NCBI RefSeq assembly: GCF_021130785.1
Contig: NC_060212.1
Span: forward strand, 145,331,001-145,395,000
Direction: 5' to 3'
From: Homalodisca vitripennis
Taxonomy: Eukaryota; Arthropoda; Insecta; Hemiptera; Cicadellidae
DNA: 64,000 nt
In this document: one piece after another, positions 54,508-64,000 of the stretch
Layout of the letters: each line of letters opens with the position of its first letter
How positions within the stretch are numbered: the first letter of the stretch is position 1
Made by a program: the position numbers and the translations under genes
Notes under the pieces: model-generated
Seen by the model: only the letters and a program-made list of their open reading frames with translations
What the model was told of the DNA's origin: nothing
Database searches by the model: none

Positions 54508-55288
54508 TTCCAAGTATTGACCTGGGATGACCACGTCGACAATATGTGTGCTAAAATTTCAGCAGGCATATACGCCTTGCGCCACCTAGCAAAGCTATGT
54601 TCCCCTAAAGTTCTAAAAACGGCCTACTATGGCCTAATTCACCCACACTTTGCGTATGGAGTGAGACTTTTGGGGAGGCTGTGCCAAAAACAAATTTGAG
54701 CGAGTATTTAGACTCCAAAAAAAGGCTGTCAGAATAATTGGAAAGTTAAATTACAGAGAGTCATGCAGGGAATCTTTTAGGGAGCTTGAATTTCTGACAT
54801 TGCCCTGCCTCTATATATACGACGTGATCATGTATTGCAAACCAAAATGCACTATGGTCCGCGGTGTGGACATTCACCAATATGAAACCAGAGGCAGGGA
54901 CAACTATCGAGCCCAACAGCACAGGCTGACGCTTACGCAGCATCTGCCACAACAAGTTGGTGTCGGATTAATCAATAAGCTCCCGGAAAGTATAAAGAAC
55001 TCTAACAATAAAAACTAATTCAAAACTCGTATAAAACGCCTATTGGTGTCTAGAGCGTTCTACTCTGTCGATGAATTCATGATGAGCCGCTGGGATTTAT
55101 GAGAGGCATAGGATCTAGAGTCAGTGAGAGTGTGCTTGGGTGAATGTGTGGAAGTGTAGGTTTGGATGCATGTGTGAATGCTTTAACTTTGGCATGTGAG
55201 AAACTATTTACAAAATGATTTACAATGATTTACTGACATTTGCAATGCTATGTAAAATTGTAAAAATGCAATAAAATGTGATTTGATT
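54508..55288 (+). mobile_element. 5'-truncated LINE inserted in the Harbinger pseudogene
   Basis: The Harbinger frame resumes on both sides of this segment (ILGNC on the left, KKRFP on the right), so its boundaries are known to within a few bases. The left junction shows the host string TTCCAAGTATTG twice (54495-54506 and 54508-54519). The right junction shares only about TTGG with the left. The 3' UTR is ~185 bases and ends AATGCAATAAAATGTGATTT, without a long poly(A). Confidence 0.8.
54520..55102 (+). pseudogene. LINE reverse transcriptase C-terminus, one frameshift and one stop
   Basis: Reads TWDDHVDNMCAKISAG, YALRHLAKLC, LKTAYYGLIHPHFAYG, then a frameshift in CTTTTGGGG (54666-54676, one extra T) to CAKNKFERVFRLQKKAVRI, ESCRESFRELEFLTLPCLY, DIHQYETRGRDNYR, LPQQVGVGLINKLPE, an in-frame TAA at 55016-55018, and FKTRIKRLLVSRAF to the natural stop at 55100-55102. 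This is a CR1/Jockey-like C-terminal domain. The catalytic palm is absent. A more decayed relative lies at 62045-62260. Confidence 0.85.
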
Positions 55289-56054
55289 TGGGAATCTTTT
55301 CTTTTGTGTTCCACGAACACTCTTTCTAATATTATTATTTTTAAGCATTAATGCGATTGAATCTATGTTTAATATCGTTTTGACCATGGACAGATTCCGT
55401 AACCGCAATCCATCAGTCAAACATGCTGTGTAATACTGAGAAATTATGTCCATAACATGCCCCTTCTCCAAATGCTATCTTGTACAGAGCCTGGCCATTC
55501 TGCAGAAGTGCTCATAATTCTTTCTTCTGCGTTACATGTGGTCTGAACATTAATTTATGTTGGCGTAGTCCTTACGATTTATGTATTCATCTCCAACCAT
55601 TGATGGTTTCTTAAATTTTAACATGGGTAGGGCCTACAGTCGAATACTCCTATAACAGTTGTCAAATAAAAGCGTGTTTGCCACATCACTTTTGAATTGT
55701 TTATATCTTGAATTGTGAAGGTAAAGTGAATCCAGTTCTCAGCTTTATCCATGATTCAATTCATCACGTACTTGATGTTTAAACACACTGTCGAGCCAAA
55801 TCCAAATTCTTCGGCCGCTCCACTCTGGGAACAGGTATCAGCGTCAGCGGTATAACGTAAGAATATTTTCATACGTTGTCTAGGAGAAAGTGCTTTTCCC
55901 CGAGTTTCATCGCTATGTGGAGAAATTCTTATGTTAAGAAATCGATGATCTCTGATTAAATCGCATCAGATCCTTGCATCTTTTGAAACCTCTTCTTTAA
56001 CTGAGCGTTCTTCTCTCCCTTACATGCATAAGGGAATCTACGAACACGTCACTT

Positions 56055-56640
56055 CCGATTTCGCGTAATAATGTAAATTTCAAAATTTCTCCAAAAGCTG
56101 TCTTAGATATACGATCCGAAAGCCCAATTCCAAAGAAACCAATTGAAAATATCTTACCCTTTTCATACGTTTGCGTGCACAAAGTCCATATCCGGCCGTG
56201 ACTATTTTATCGAATTTCGAAATTTCCTCAAAGTGCTTTTTACTTACGTGTCTATAAAGCCCAATTCTGAAGAAACAGATCAAAAATCTTTATCCGTTTG
56301 CCTAAAATCGGTGTCCAAAGGTACAAACTCGTCACTTCCGGTTTTTGGGTATTTTTGAAAATTTCAATATTTTCCCAAAAATTGTCTTAGATATACGTTC
56401 TGAAAGCCCAATTCAGAAGAAACCGATCAAAAATATGTTGCCCTGTTCCTACGTTTCCGTACAAGAAGTCCATATCTGGCCTTGACTATTTTGTCGAATT
56501 CAGAAATTTTCTCAAAGTTGTTTTTGCATTAGTGTCTGAAAAGCCTAATTCTGAAGAAACCGGTCTAATATCCTCATTCGTGCGCCTAAAAGCGTTGTCC
56601 GATGGTGTATACTGTGAATTTTAAAACTTCCCCAAAATAG
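56055..56640. repeat. Tandem repeat with A-B-A'-B' higher-order structure
   Basis: Two diverged ~143-base monomers alternate. A units (about 56078 and 56357) share GTCTTAGATATACG and GTCCATATC.GGCC.TGACTA. B units (about 56215 and 56498) share TTTCTCAAAGT-type starts, GTGTCT and GCCTAAAA. All four share AAGCCCAATTC or AAGCCTAATTC then GAAGAAACCGATC-like words. Each A+B dimer is ~283 bases. Short frames crossing it are not genes. Confidence 0.85.
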
Positions 56641-56779
56641 TGTCACGCTGTCACAGAACTGGCATGACAATAGTGTCCCAGAAACGGCATTACAATAATG
56701 CCACGGAACGAGCAAATGCTGGTTTTCATTTGTTCAGTAAATCACAAATAAACTACATCACAAATATAAACATACACCA

Positions 56780-57110
56780 CTCTCCTTGTTCCAGAACCGT
56801 CGATTCTTCCATAGGACTCAAGCAACAATGGGGGCAGTAATTATGGAGCTGGAGCCTGTGATGGAGGGAGATGCCGATTTCACAGTCCATCTCACCCCTG
56901 TATTACGCAACAAACGGAAATCGGCCGCGATGCGGAAGTTTGTGCAAGGGTGGGATAAAGGGCGAAGGGCGATGTCAGAGCCCGGTCACCTTTGGGGGAG
57001 CCAAGGGTGGTGGGAACAGAGGGTGACAGGCCCGACAAGTGTAGACCTGCTCTCTGTTGTGTTTGTACCTGTAGAGTTAGGTATTCATAACCGACTGAAT
57101 TAAGCAAAAG
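56780..57110 (+). other. GC-raised block, possible exon or regulatory DNA
   Basis: An acceptor-like TCTCCTTGTTCCAG ends at 56790. From the ATG at 56829 the frame reads MGAVIMELEPVMEGDADF, TVHLTPVLRNKRKSAA, RKFVQGWDKGRRAM and so on to a stop at 57101-57103. The first half looks protein-like, but I recognise no family and see no donor. It may equally be one of the GC-raised non-coding islands. Confidence 0.25.
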
Positions 57111-57120
57111 GTGGAGGATT

Positions 57121-59439
57121 ATTCATTATTATTCTTATTAGGTCTTAGTATTTATTTACTGTCGTGTCCATTATAATAGAACATGAAAAACTATAGTCTC
57201 TATTTTAAATATATCGATTTCATAGCCTGATTTACATGTTTTCCTGGCTAACTATGCATTTGTGTTTGTCACACGTTCACCTAAGTGAACCGTGAAGGAG
57301 TCTGGTCTGATAGTCAAACCATTGAGGAAGAAACCGTCCATAATGATTTACAATGTTAGCTTGGATGTAACTGCTGTGGAAGTTACGGAAGAGACTTAAG
57401 GGAGTTGATCGTGCAGGGAGACGCTATGTGTAGAGGAGACTTACAAATACATTTGACACAAGAATGAGGGAAGAAAAGGAAGAAACGCTAAAGATAAGGG
57501 TCATCTCGTAGTAGAATGTTGTGTATTGGTAAGGAAACGTTCCTCATAGAGAAGAATAGTTTTAGGATCAAGCACTTGTAGATTTAGCAAAGTGTTATAG
57601 ATTTCAAAGGTTCGATTATGGCAAACCACTGCAAGCAGACGAAGCCCAGTTCTCTTCCCTGTGGAAGAGATTGGAAGGATAGGGCAGCAAAAATTGAGTA
57701 CGCTGCGTAAACTGTATGCGAGAAGATCGTGCTTACTACCGCCAAAATGCTGCATGAGGATTGTCAATAGACACAATTAAAATGTAGACTCTGCAATCAA
57801 GTTAAAAGGGCTGATAAGTAATTGTCAAAGGGTGTTGGAGTAAGGTAGATGGTACATACAGTTAAGTATAAGTGTACGGAGAAAATAAAATACTGAATTT
57901 AGACCAGGTGTTACATGTGGAAAGTTAGTTGTTACGTGTGGAATGCCGACTTGAGCTGAGGGTGGATGTGAGAACACGGTCTTTGACCTAGCACCTCTCG
58001 TAATTTATAAAAAATGCAAATACCACATTTCTTGGCTCCTAGCCATTCATAAAAAAAAAATTGCTTGCCTTTTAAATAACGAGTACAAATATATGATCCA
58101 ATAAAATAGCGGACATAAATCCTTGTCAATCTGCCAACAGCAAAGTCAGCGCACATTGCGTATAGAGGAAATCAGGACTTTACTATGAAAAAAGTAACTA
58201 AATATTTATAAATATAAATTTTCCATTGTGTATTAATTTACAGTTCATTAAAACGTCATGAACAGGATACATTTTAATTTAGTACAGTTATTTTCCTTGA
58301 GCTACTTAGATGATATGTCTATTTTGAAGTCTTATCAATCCTTAATACGTATCAGCTCAGATAATCTAGAGAGAACTAAACACTCTGTATTAGGGCTGAA
58401 CAATGTCACAGTTACCATATGGGTATAGCAGGCCGGGTTAATCTGTCGTTAAATAGTTTTAACTTTGTTAAAAATATTTTATATTACACAAAGTCAGTAT
58501 TAAGTCTTGATCGGTGCTTCCAATCAATTCATTTACGCCAGAACTCTAAGGCCAAGCCTGTATTGACAAGACATGTCCGCTTACAGCAGAGCAATCTTCG
58601 TCAATCGCCTCAGATCTTCCAAACGGTCTCCAGTGCTTAATTTTATGCTACACTATAGTTAATAATAGGTGAAAATGCTTTATTGAACATTCAAGCGTAA
58701 TAATTAGCTTCAGATTGGAAGCATCAACAAACAATTAATATTTTATTATTATTATCGCTAATTTTAGATCCGGTAGACCTTTTCGTTATTAGGAATTGAA
58801 TACTAGTATATGATCAATACGCTTTCAAATAGATAGAACGTTCATCACGGCATATTAAAATACTTTTTTTTATTACATGGTATGGTATTATGTTGTGCCG
58901 AATGGTATAACATGCTTGTATATGGTATGGAATTTCATTCATTTTATAGTGGTAATCATTTTATAAATCTTTTTTTATTTCAGAAACCACTGTAAGAGAT
59001 ATTCAATAAGATTATAATCAGTGTTTTGAAAATATGAGTACAGGTATAGTGCTTCAATCAATCACTTATTCTAGGCAGCTTCGCCAAATCAAGTATTATT
59101 ACATCTACATCACAAAAGTGGTTTAAGTAAGATTTTTACTTGGATAATCTGGTATCCAAATTCAACTAGAAAGCACCTAAATGCGTAGGTTATTTATTAC
59201 AAAAATGTTAGACAAAGATGATTAACGACTCAGCATTTTATAGTACAAGATCCGTTTAGAGGAAAATACGTTGAATAGCAGAGTGAAATATTATTTGGAC
59301 TCTAATGTAAATGTCCGGGTCCTTAACAGTGAGATTAATTTGCATATAATGGGACTACACAGCGTGAATTTAAAGCAATAATATGTGTCTTTCATTAGCA
59401 TTCAGCGCCTTGTCTCAAATAATTCATTCAAAATAAATA
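57121..59439. other. Background, no supported gene
   Basis: The region 57340-57800 is less AT-rich and has a 91-codon minus-strand frame without recognised motifs; it may be an old mobile element. The rest is AT-rich. Confidence 0.35.
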
Positions 59440-60349
59440 TACATAGATAACCGCAGCCAGCCGGCGCTAGGCCCACCCGACTCCCGAAATGGCAAAGTTC
59501 AAAAGCAAGAATATAACCTTTATTTATTAAATATTTGTTCTTACGTGAAAGTGCAATTTAATAACATTTTTCATACGTTAATAATTGATTGGTTAATAAC
59601 TATAGAAACATCATTGTTCTCAAATGACGTGTTTGTTACACTGGTTTTATCAGTTAGTTTTGTGTTGGACTTTCATTTAATTTGATATAAATGGTCAAGT
59701 AAGCTTAAAAACACACAAGCACAAAAATGCATTCAATACCAATACGTGTAACCGAATTTGTAAGAAATTTGCTGATTTTTCGAAATTTTTCAGAAGTACA
59801 GATCGTTTAGATGTAAATGTTATTGCAACTTTTCTTCGCGTTATATTTTACACTACAGTACGATACTTTTCATTGTGGCCTTGCTATTTGGCTTTATTAT
59901 TTATTAATAATATAAATAGAACTCAATTACTAATATTAATACTTTTATTATCACAAAAACTAACCTTCAATGCTCGTGCCTAATTTAAACAATATATCTC
60001 AGTGCTAAATGCATTAAATAAGAGTTTATTTGCCAGAACCCAAACTTGCAATGATTTGTCTTGTTCTGCAGGACATTTAATAAGCACATTATCATGGTCC
60101 TTTGTTACTTTAAGTAATACATAAACTGTTAAATAAACACTATTTATATTAAATAAACTGTTTAAAATAAAAACCAGAAGAGAACACGTATTCCTACGAA
60201 TGCATACTTCGTTTTTATAAATTAATATTAAGTCACCCATTAGTTTAATTTGAATATAAATCAGGGAGGTAAATATATATTAAAGTGGAGGTGTAATGAA
60301 TGACAATTTTCCTACATGACTGATAGCCATAGATTGCTGACCGACCATA
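59440..60349. other. AT-rich background with a short GC patch
   Basis: A GC patch at 59450-59490 (GCCAGCCGGCGCTAGGCCCA) is too short to interpret. Otherwise nothing recognised. Confidence 0.35.
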
Positions 60350-60630
60350 AGGCTGTGCCAGGCCAGGTAGGACCCCCACAGCTCCATCCGGCCTTGTAGC
60401 CTAACGAGCCCTCTATTTATGGGCTTAAGCCAGATTATTGAAATCTGAATAATACTATCACATATTAGTCCAGCGTTGTGTGGCTAAACCTCTAACAGGT
60501 CTTGAATTATGTGTTGAAACCTGTAAATATTCATAATGCACAATGTTAATTAGGATTTGCTTATGATGTTGTTCTAGACCCCGAGGCTTTATCTCTGAGG
60601 TAGTTGTAGCATTTCATTCAAGGCGATACG
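60350..60630. promoter_or_regulatory. GC-raised island, candidate regulatory DNA
   Basis: Contains CCCTCTATTTATGGGCTTAA (MEF2-like CTATTTATGG), TGTTAATTAGGATTTGC (homeodomain-like) and GTAAATATTCATAATGCACA (forkhead/POU-like) within one block and no open frame. Confidence 0.3.
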
Positions 60631-62044
60631 TACTTTATAAAAACACTGTTAGGTGAGTTGTTATTATTACAGACTATTTCTATATTTCTACATCATTGAA
60701 AAAACGGGGGTTTTTTTACTTGCTAGTATTCTAGAATAAAGTTTAAACAGAATCAGTGTTGTAAATATTTCAAGAAACTGTATCCTTTTTTCAGTTACTC
60801 AGTATTTATCCTCATGTCCTGGCATGTCCCTATTGTATGAGTACTTATGTCTCGAGATAAGTGTAAGGTTGACAAAATACGTTATTTTAAGTAACAGTGT
60901 TTCCGAACATTATAGTAGTTCAAACATAAACAAGACTGTAATTATGTGATAGGTTCGTTATCGACCTGAGAAAGAAATCAGAATGTAGATCTTGTCTTAA
61001 AACGTGACATCACTAATTGTTTGTGTCACTAAATAATAAATAGCTATTGTGTGAAAACTTGTATTATTTCCGCAAATCTTCAATCGTCAAAAACAGATTT
61101 TAAAGAGAAAGATAAGTGTGTTTAAATAAGTTAACGATTTAAATAATAATATAATATTTAGTTTTATTTGATTGCAATGTTATATACTGATTTCTATTTG
61201 AAGTATATATGTAAAAACTAGCAAAAATGAAGTGCTTTCTATTTCTCCAAACAGGGCTAACTTATAAAGGATAAAACACTGCTAACAATATGATAGGGCC
61301 CTATAACAATCCATTTAGTACGCAGAGATAGTATTCTAAGTACAAATAGATAACGTTGTCTTTAGGGAACTTGAGAGTAGCATGTGCTTTTCATATGAAC
61401 TTGATCAAACATACAGTGGAGCTGATTTAAAAACACGAATAATCGTGATGACCTTAAATAACTGTCAATCTTGTTCAGTTACTTAAATTGATCAATTATT
61501 ATATAAACTTGGAGTTTTACATGTGGTCATTCTGTAATAAAATGGTAGCTACCTCGAAATAAAATAATTTCAAAGAGTATTACAAATCAATCTATTGATA
61601 TTATAAAATATGAGTTACTCGTGACGAAATCAAACCGATCAATGTCCCCCCTTAATTAAATTTGAAAGATGCGTGGTTTTAACACCCAACAATAATCAAA
61701 ACTTTTAGTATATTATTATTTCCTTCAGTAAAAAATTTGCATCTTTATAATTAACAAGTACCAATGAAGTCTTAGGCAACATTAAAACGAATTGAGACCA
61801 TTAGTGTCTATGGATGATGTGCTCTTAGAGGAAACAGAAGCTGCCTAGTTTTGGAAATACAAATTTATCGTGGTCTAATCTGGAACGATTGTATTGACAT
61901 CTTTGCTAGACTTTTCTCAGGTATTATACATAACTTCAAAAAGCATCGCTCCATTGATATTTAAAAATGGCCTATTTTTTTAGTTTACTTATATATTTTA
62001 TACGGTTTGAGACTAAGGGGGGGGGGGTGTCAAATACAGATTGG
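60631..62044. other. AT-rich background, no supported gene
   Basis: No recognisable element. An 11-base G run lies at about 62018-62028. Confidence 0.4.
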
Positions 62045-62260
62045 AAAGTGTATGTGGACTCGAAAAAAGGTAATTCGAATCACTTCAAACTAAAATTTCA
62101 AAGTTATGTAGGGAGGTGTTCAGGTATCTAAACCTGCTAATTTTCTGGAAGAGGTTATGTACTTCTAGTCAGTGTACTTTCATACAAGACCGATATATCC
62201 AAGAGTATGAAACTAGGGGCAGGGTGTATTTTCGACAGTTTTACCAACTTATTTAACCAA
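62045..62260 (+). pseudogene. Strongly decayed LINE C-terminal fragment
   Basis: With frameshifts, the plus strand reads SKKGNSNHF, ISKLCREVFRYLNLL, TFIQDRYIQEYETRG and VYFRQFYQLI, in the order found in the LINE at 54520-55102 (LQKKAVRI, ESCRESFRELEFLTL, DIHQYETRGRDNYR). It is a related but older CR1/Jockey-like copy. Confidence 0.65.
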
Positions 62261-62339
62261 TGACGTTGTTAGTTAGTTCATTTTAACCAGGTGTGAAAGT
62301 AGTCAAAGCATATTAACTACTTATCTAAGGATCAGATCG

Positions 62340-62880
62340 ATTATCAGGAGCCAGAACCGGGATATAAGGGGTCAGATTTTGAAAACGGTCCAGTTTCCCA
62401 ATCCAAATCGGACCGGTAGAAGAATGCGGCGAAAGTGTTCTTTTCGCATAAAAGACCAATACGTCTAATGAAACAGTCGAAACCGAGCACCTGACCGGGA
62501 ATATTACGCGGGGAGATCGCGGCCAGATAGGGGAAGTGGATCTAGTTGGCCGGGTTGCGCTGAGCGACCTGCGAGCCGCGAGTTTACCGCATAAATAATT
62601 ACACTTGTGTTATTGGTATCAATTATAGGTTGTGCGGGACGTGGCTACCGCGCCGTCTGATGCAACCACGACCTTTAACACCAGGAATCAATAGAGCCCG
62701 GCTACTTGCGTCAAACAGGTTCCAAATTGTACCCCTGGGCGGGCCGCACAATGGGGCATAAATAACCCAACACCTTGGGCACTACGGCTGAACCTGTACC
62801 TCTATCTCCCCGTCTACACCCGTTAGTAGGACGTTGGATATACTGGAAGTCCTAGGGTTGTGTTTGGCCCGCTGCTCAAT
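62340..62880. promoter_or_regulatory. GC-raised island, candidate regulatory DNA
   Basis: About 500 bases of raised GC with TTACCGCATAAATAATTACA, GTATCAATTATAGGTTGTGC, ACAATGGGGCATAAATAACC and CAGGAATCAATAGAGCCC. AT-rich homeodomain-like words (ATAAATAATTA, CATAAATAA) are embedded in CpG-rich sequence. No open frame. Confidence 0.35.
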
Positions 62881-64000
62881 CAAGGATCGTACCGCTCCTT
62901 TAATACCTTGCGTTTAAGTCTCCACTATTCAAGTATTTATATGTTGGGACAACTTTATGTTGCTATTGCTATAATTATAGTATTTACTGTGAAATTTATG
63001 AAGGTAATTTCATATAACAGCCTCGTATTAACCCTAATCTTCACAGAAAATTGTTTCGAAGAGCATTTTAGCTTAAACATTATTGTAATATTTTAGATAA
63101 ACTTACAAATTGTATGGATATGTATAAACCACTAGCTGGCTGTTGGTCAAATAGTCTTATTTGTTGAGAAGACCTCTTATAGAGCAATGTAACTTACAGC
63201 TACAGAAGAAATCAAGATATGTCTGATTGATATATTAAAATGTATTCAAGAATAAATCTCATTATACATCCAATTTTCATTTACATCAACCCATCTTCTT
63301 ACGAGCCAGTCTTCAAAGCTGGGGCATAATGTTTTAACACGTTAAAGTTATAACTTTAGAGTGATTTTGAAACCAAAGTTTATATCAGAACAGTTATTAA
63401 CTTGTTGGGTCTTTAGGCATCTTATGTTGAATTTATCTATTCGTCTGCCTATTTGAGCTTCAAAAACTAGCGCTGGTAGAGTCTCATCCCTTATCCTGGT
63501 CTCTTATGTGCCCTCACACATTTTAGACTTTAAAATAAAGTTATTTTCAAATGTAAACCTACAAATACAAAAAGAATAACAATATTTTATAGCTTCCATG
63601 CCGCAAACTATGAATTTTTTAGTGCGAATATGTGAATCTCTTGTTTTAACTTTGTTTGCTTGCATGAATCGATTTTTGCGCAACTGCTTTCCAAAAGACC
63701 AGCGCTTAAAATAAGAGTAAAACAAGTAATGTTATGTTATCGTTTTGAACCTGATTAGGACAGTATTATGCTAAGACATCTATTATGAGCCTTAGAACTC
63801 TAGCACTAACAATCGTGTGGGTTGTCTGTAAAAGTTGCTACTAACATTCAAAAGTGCTACAGAGTGCTAATTTCCTAGTGCGGATTAGCATAATAGTGTT
63901 TCAGTTGGTATAGTACTCAATATGAATGTTAATAGCTTATCTTGAAACCATGTACGAGCAACTATATTAAGACCATGTTTCTCTATGTCTTTAAAATGAA
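62881..64000. other. AT-rich background, no supported gene
   Basis: Short frames at 62860-63096 and 63504-63725 are without recognisable motifs. Confidence 0.4.

Larger units (their letters stand above)
54283..55945 (-). pseudogene. PIF/Harbinger transposase, frameshifted and split by a LINE
   Basis: On the minus strand, from right to left: ALSPRQRMKIFLRY and AEEFGFGSTV (about 55895-55790, the Harbinger N-terminal DNA-binding region); VIGVFDC in place of the usual GVIDGT (near 55655); EYINRKDYANIN (55555-55594); AEWPGS (near 55490); KKRFP (near 55300). The LINE at 54508-55288 interrupts here. Downstream are ILGNCIRVSLEIVLN, LIVCCALLHNVARDI and an acidic DLNFDEDVDEEF tail (54507-54370). This is the full domain order of a HARBI1-type nuclease. 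Several frameshifts and stops make it non-functional. Confidence 0.85.

Noticed and set aside
57501..57776. 91-codon minus-strand frame considered as a LINE fragment
   Set aside because: I could not match its segments to any conserved LINE motif in either strand, even allowing frameshifts.

Overview
This window looks like AT-rich nuclear DNA of an arthropod, most likely an insect. The reasons are the density and type of mobile elements (several non-LTR retrotransposons, Penelope-like elements, hAT, PIF/Harbinger and piggyBac-like DNA transposons, tRNA-derived SINEs), a serpin exon with an arthropod-like reactive loop, and scattered splice sites instead of operons. The LINE proteins remind me of those seen in hemipterans such as leafhoppers, but that is an impression from memory. 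There are no bacterial genes, rRNA genes, CRISPR arrays or complete protein-coding genes.

Layout. 1-13 kb: AT-rich background with a decayed hAT end, a piggyBac-like 5' end inserted at a TTAA, a tRNA-headed SINE, a decayed LINE reverse transcriptase on the minus strand, and four tandem copies of a ~350-bp unit. 13-24 kb: a 5'-truncated LINE with a perfect 13-bp target duplication, a second truncated LINE on the minus strand, a CpG-rich promoter-like block (22.2-22.5 kb) and a ~178-bp tandem array. 24-31 kb: an unrecognised 73-codon frame, a second SINE family, the last exon of a serpin carrying two frameshifts, a complete short Penelope-like insertion and a foldback element. 31-43 kb: a ~211-bp tandem array, several GC-raised islands, a CpG-rich promoter-like block with a splice donor (37.8-38.1 kb), and a nested insertion in which a 2,034-bp hAT element sits inside a Penelope-like copy. 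43-53 kb: a candidate first coding exon with in-frame upstream stop and good splice sites (44.36-44.62 kb), more islands, and a third Penelope-like insertion that still encodes the end of the GIY-YIG endonuclease. 53-57 kb: a cluster of mirrored CCGAAT motifs, a 258-bp foldback element, a Harbinger transposase pseudogene split by a LINE, and a two-monomer higher-order tandem repeat. 57-64 kb: background, one more decayed LINE copy and two GC-raised islands.

How the parts relate. Between the mobile elements lie about fifteen short GC-raised islands, mostly without convincing open frames, containing homeodomain-, SOX-, T-box-, E2F- or NRF1-like words. I read them, cautiously, as candidate cis-regulatory DNA in an intron or gene desert around a gene whose main exons lie outside the window. 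Most coding potential in the window belongs to mobile elements, and nearly all of it is broken.
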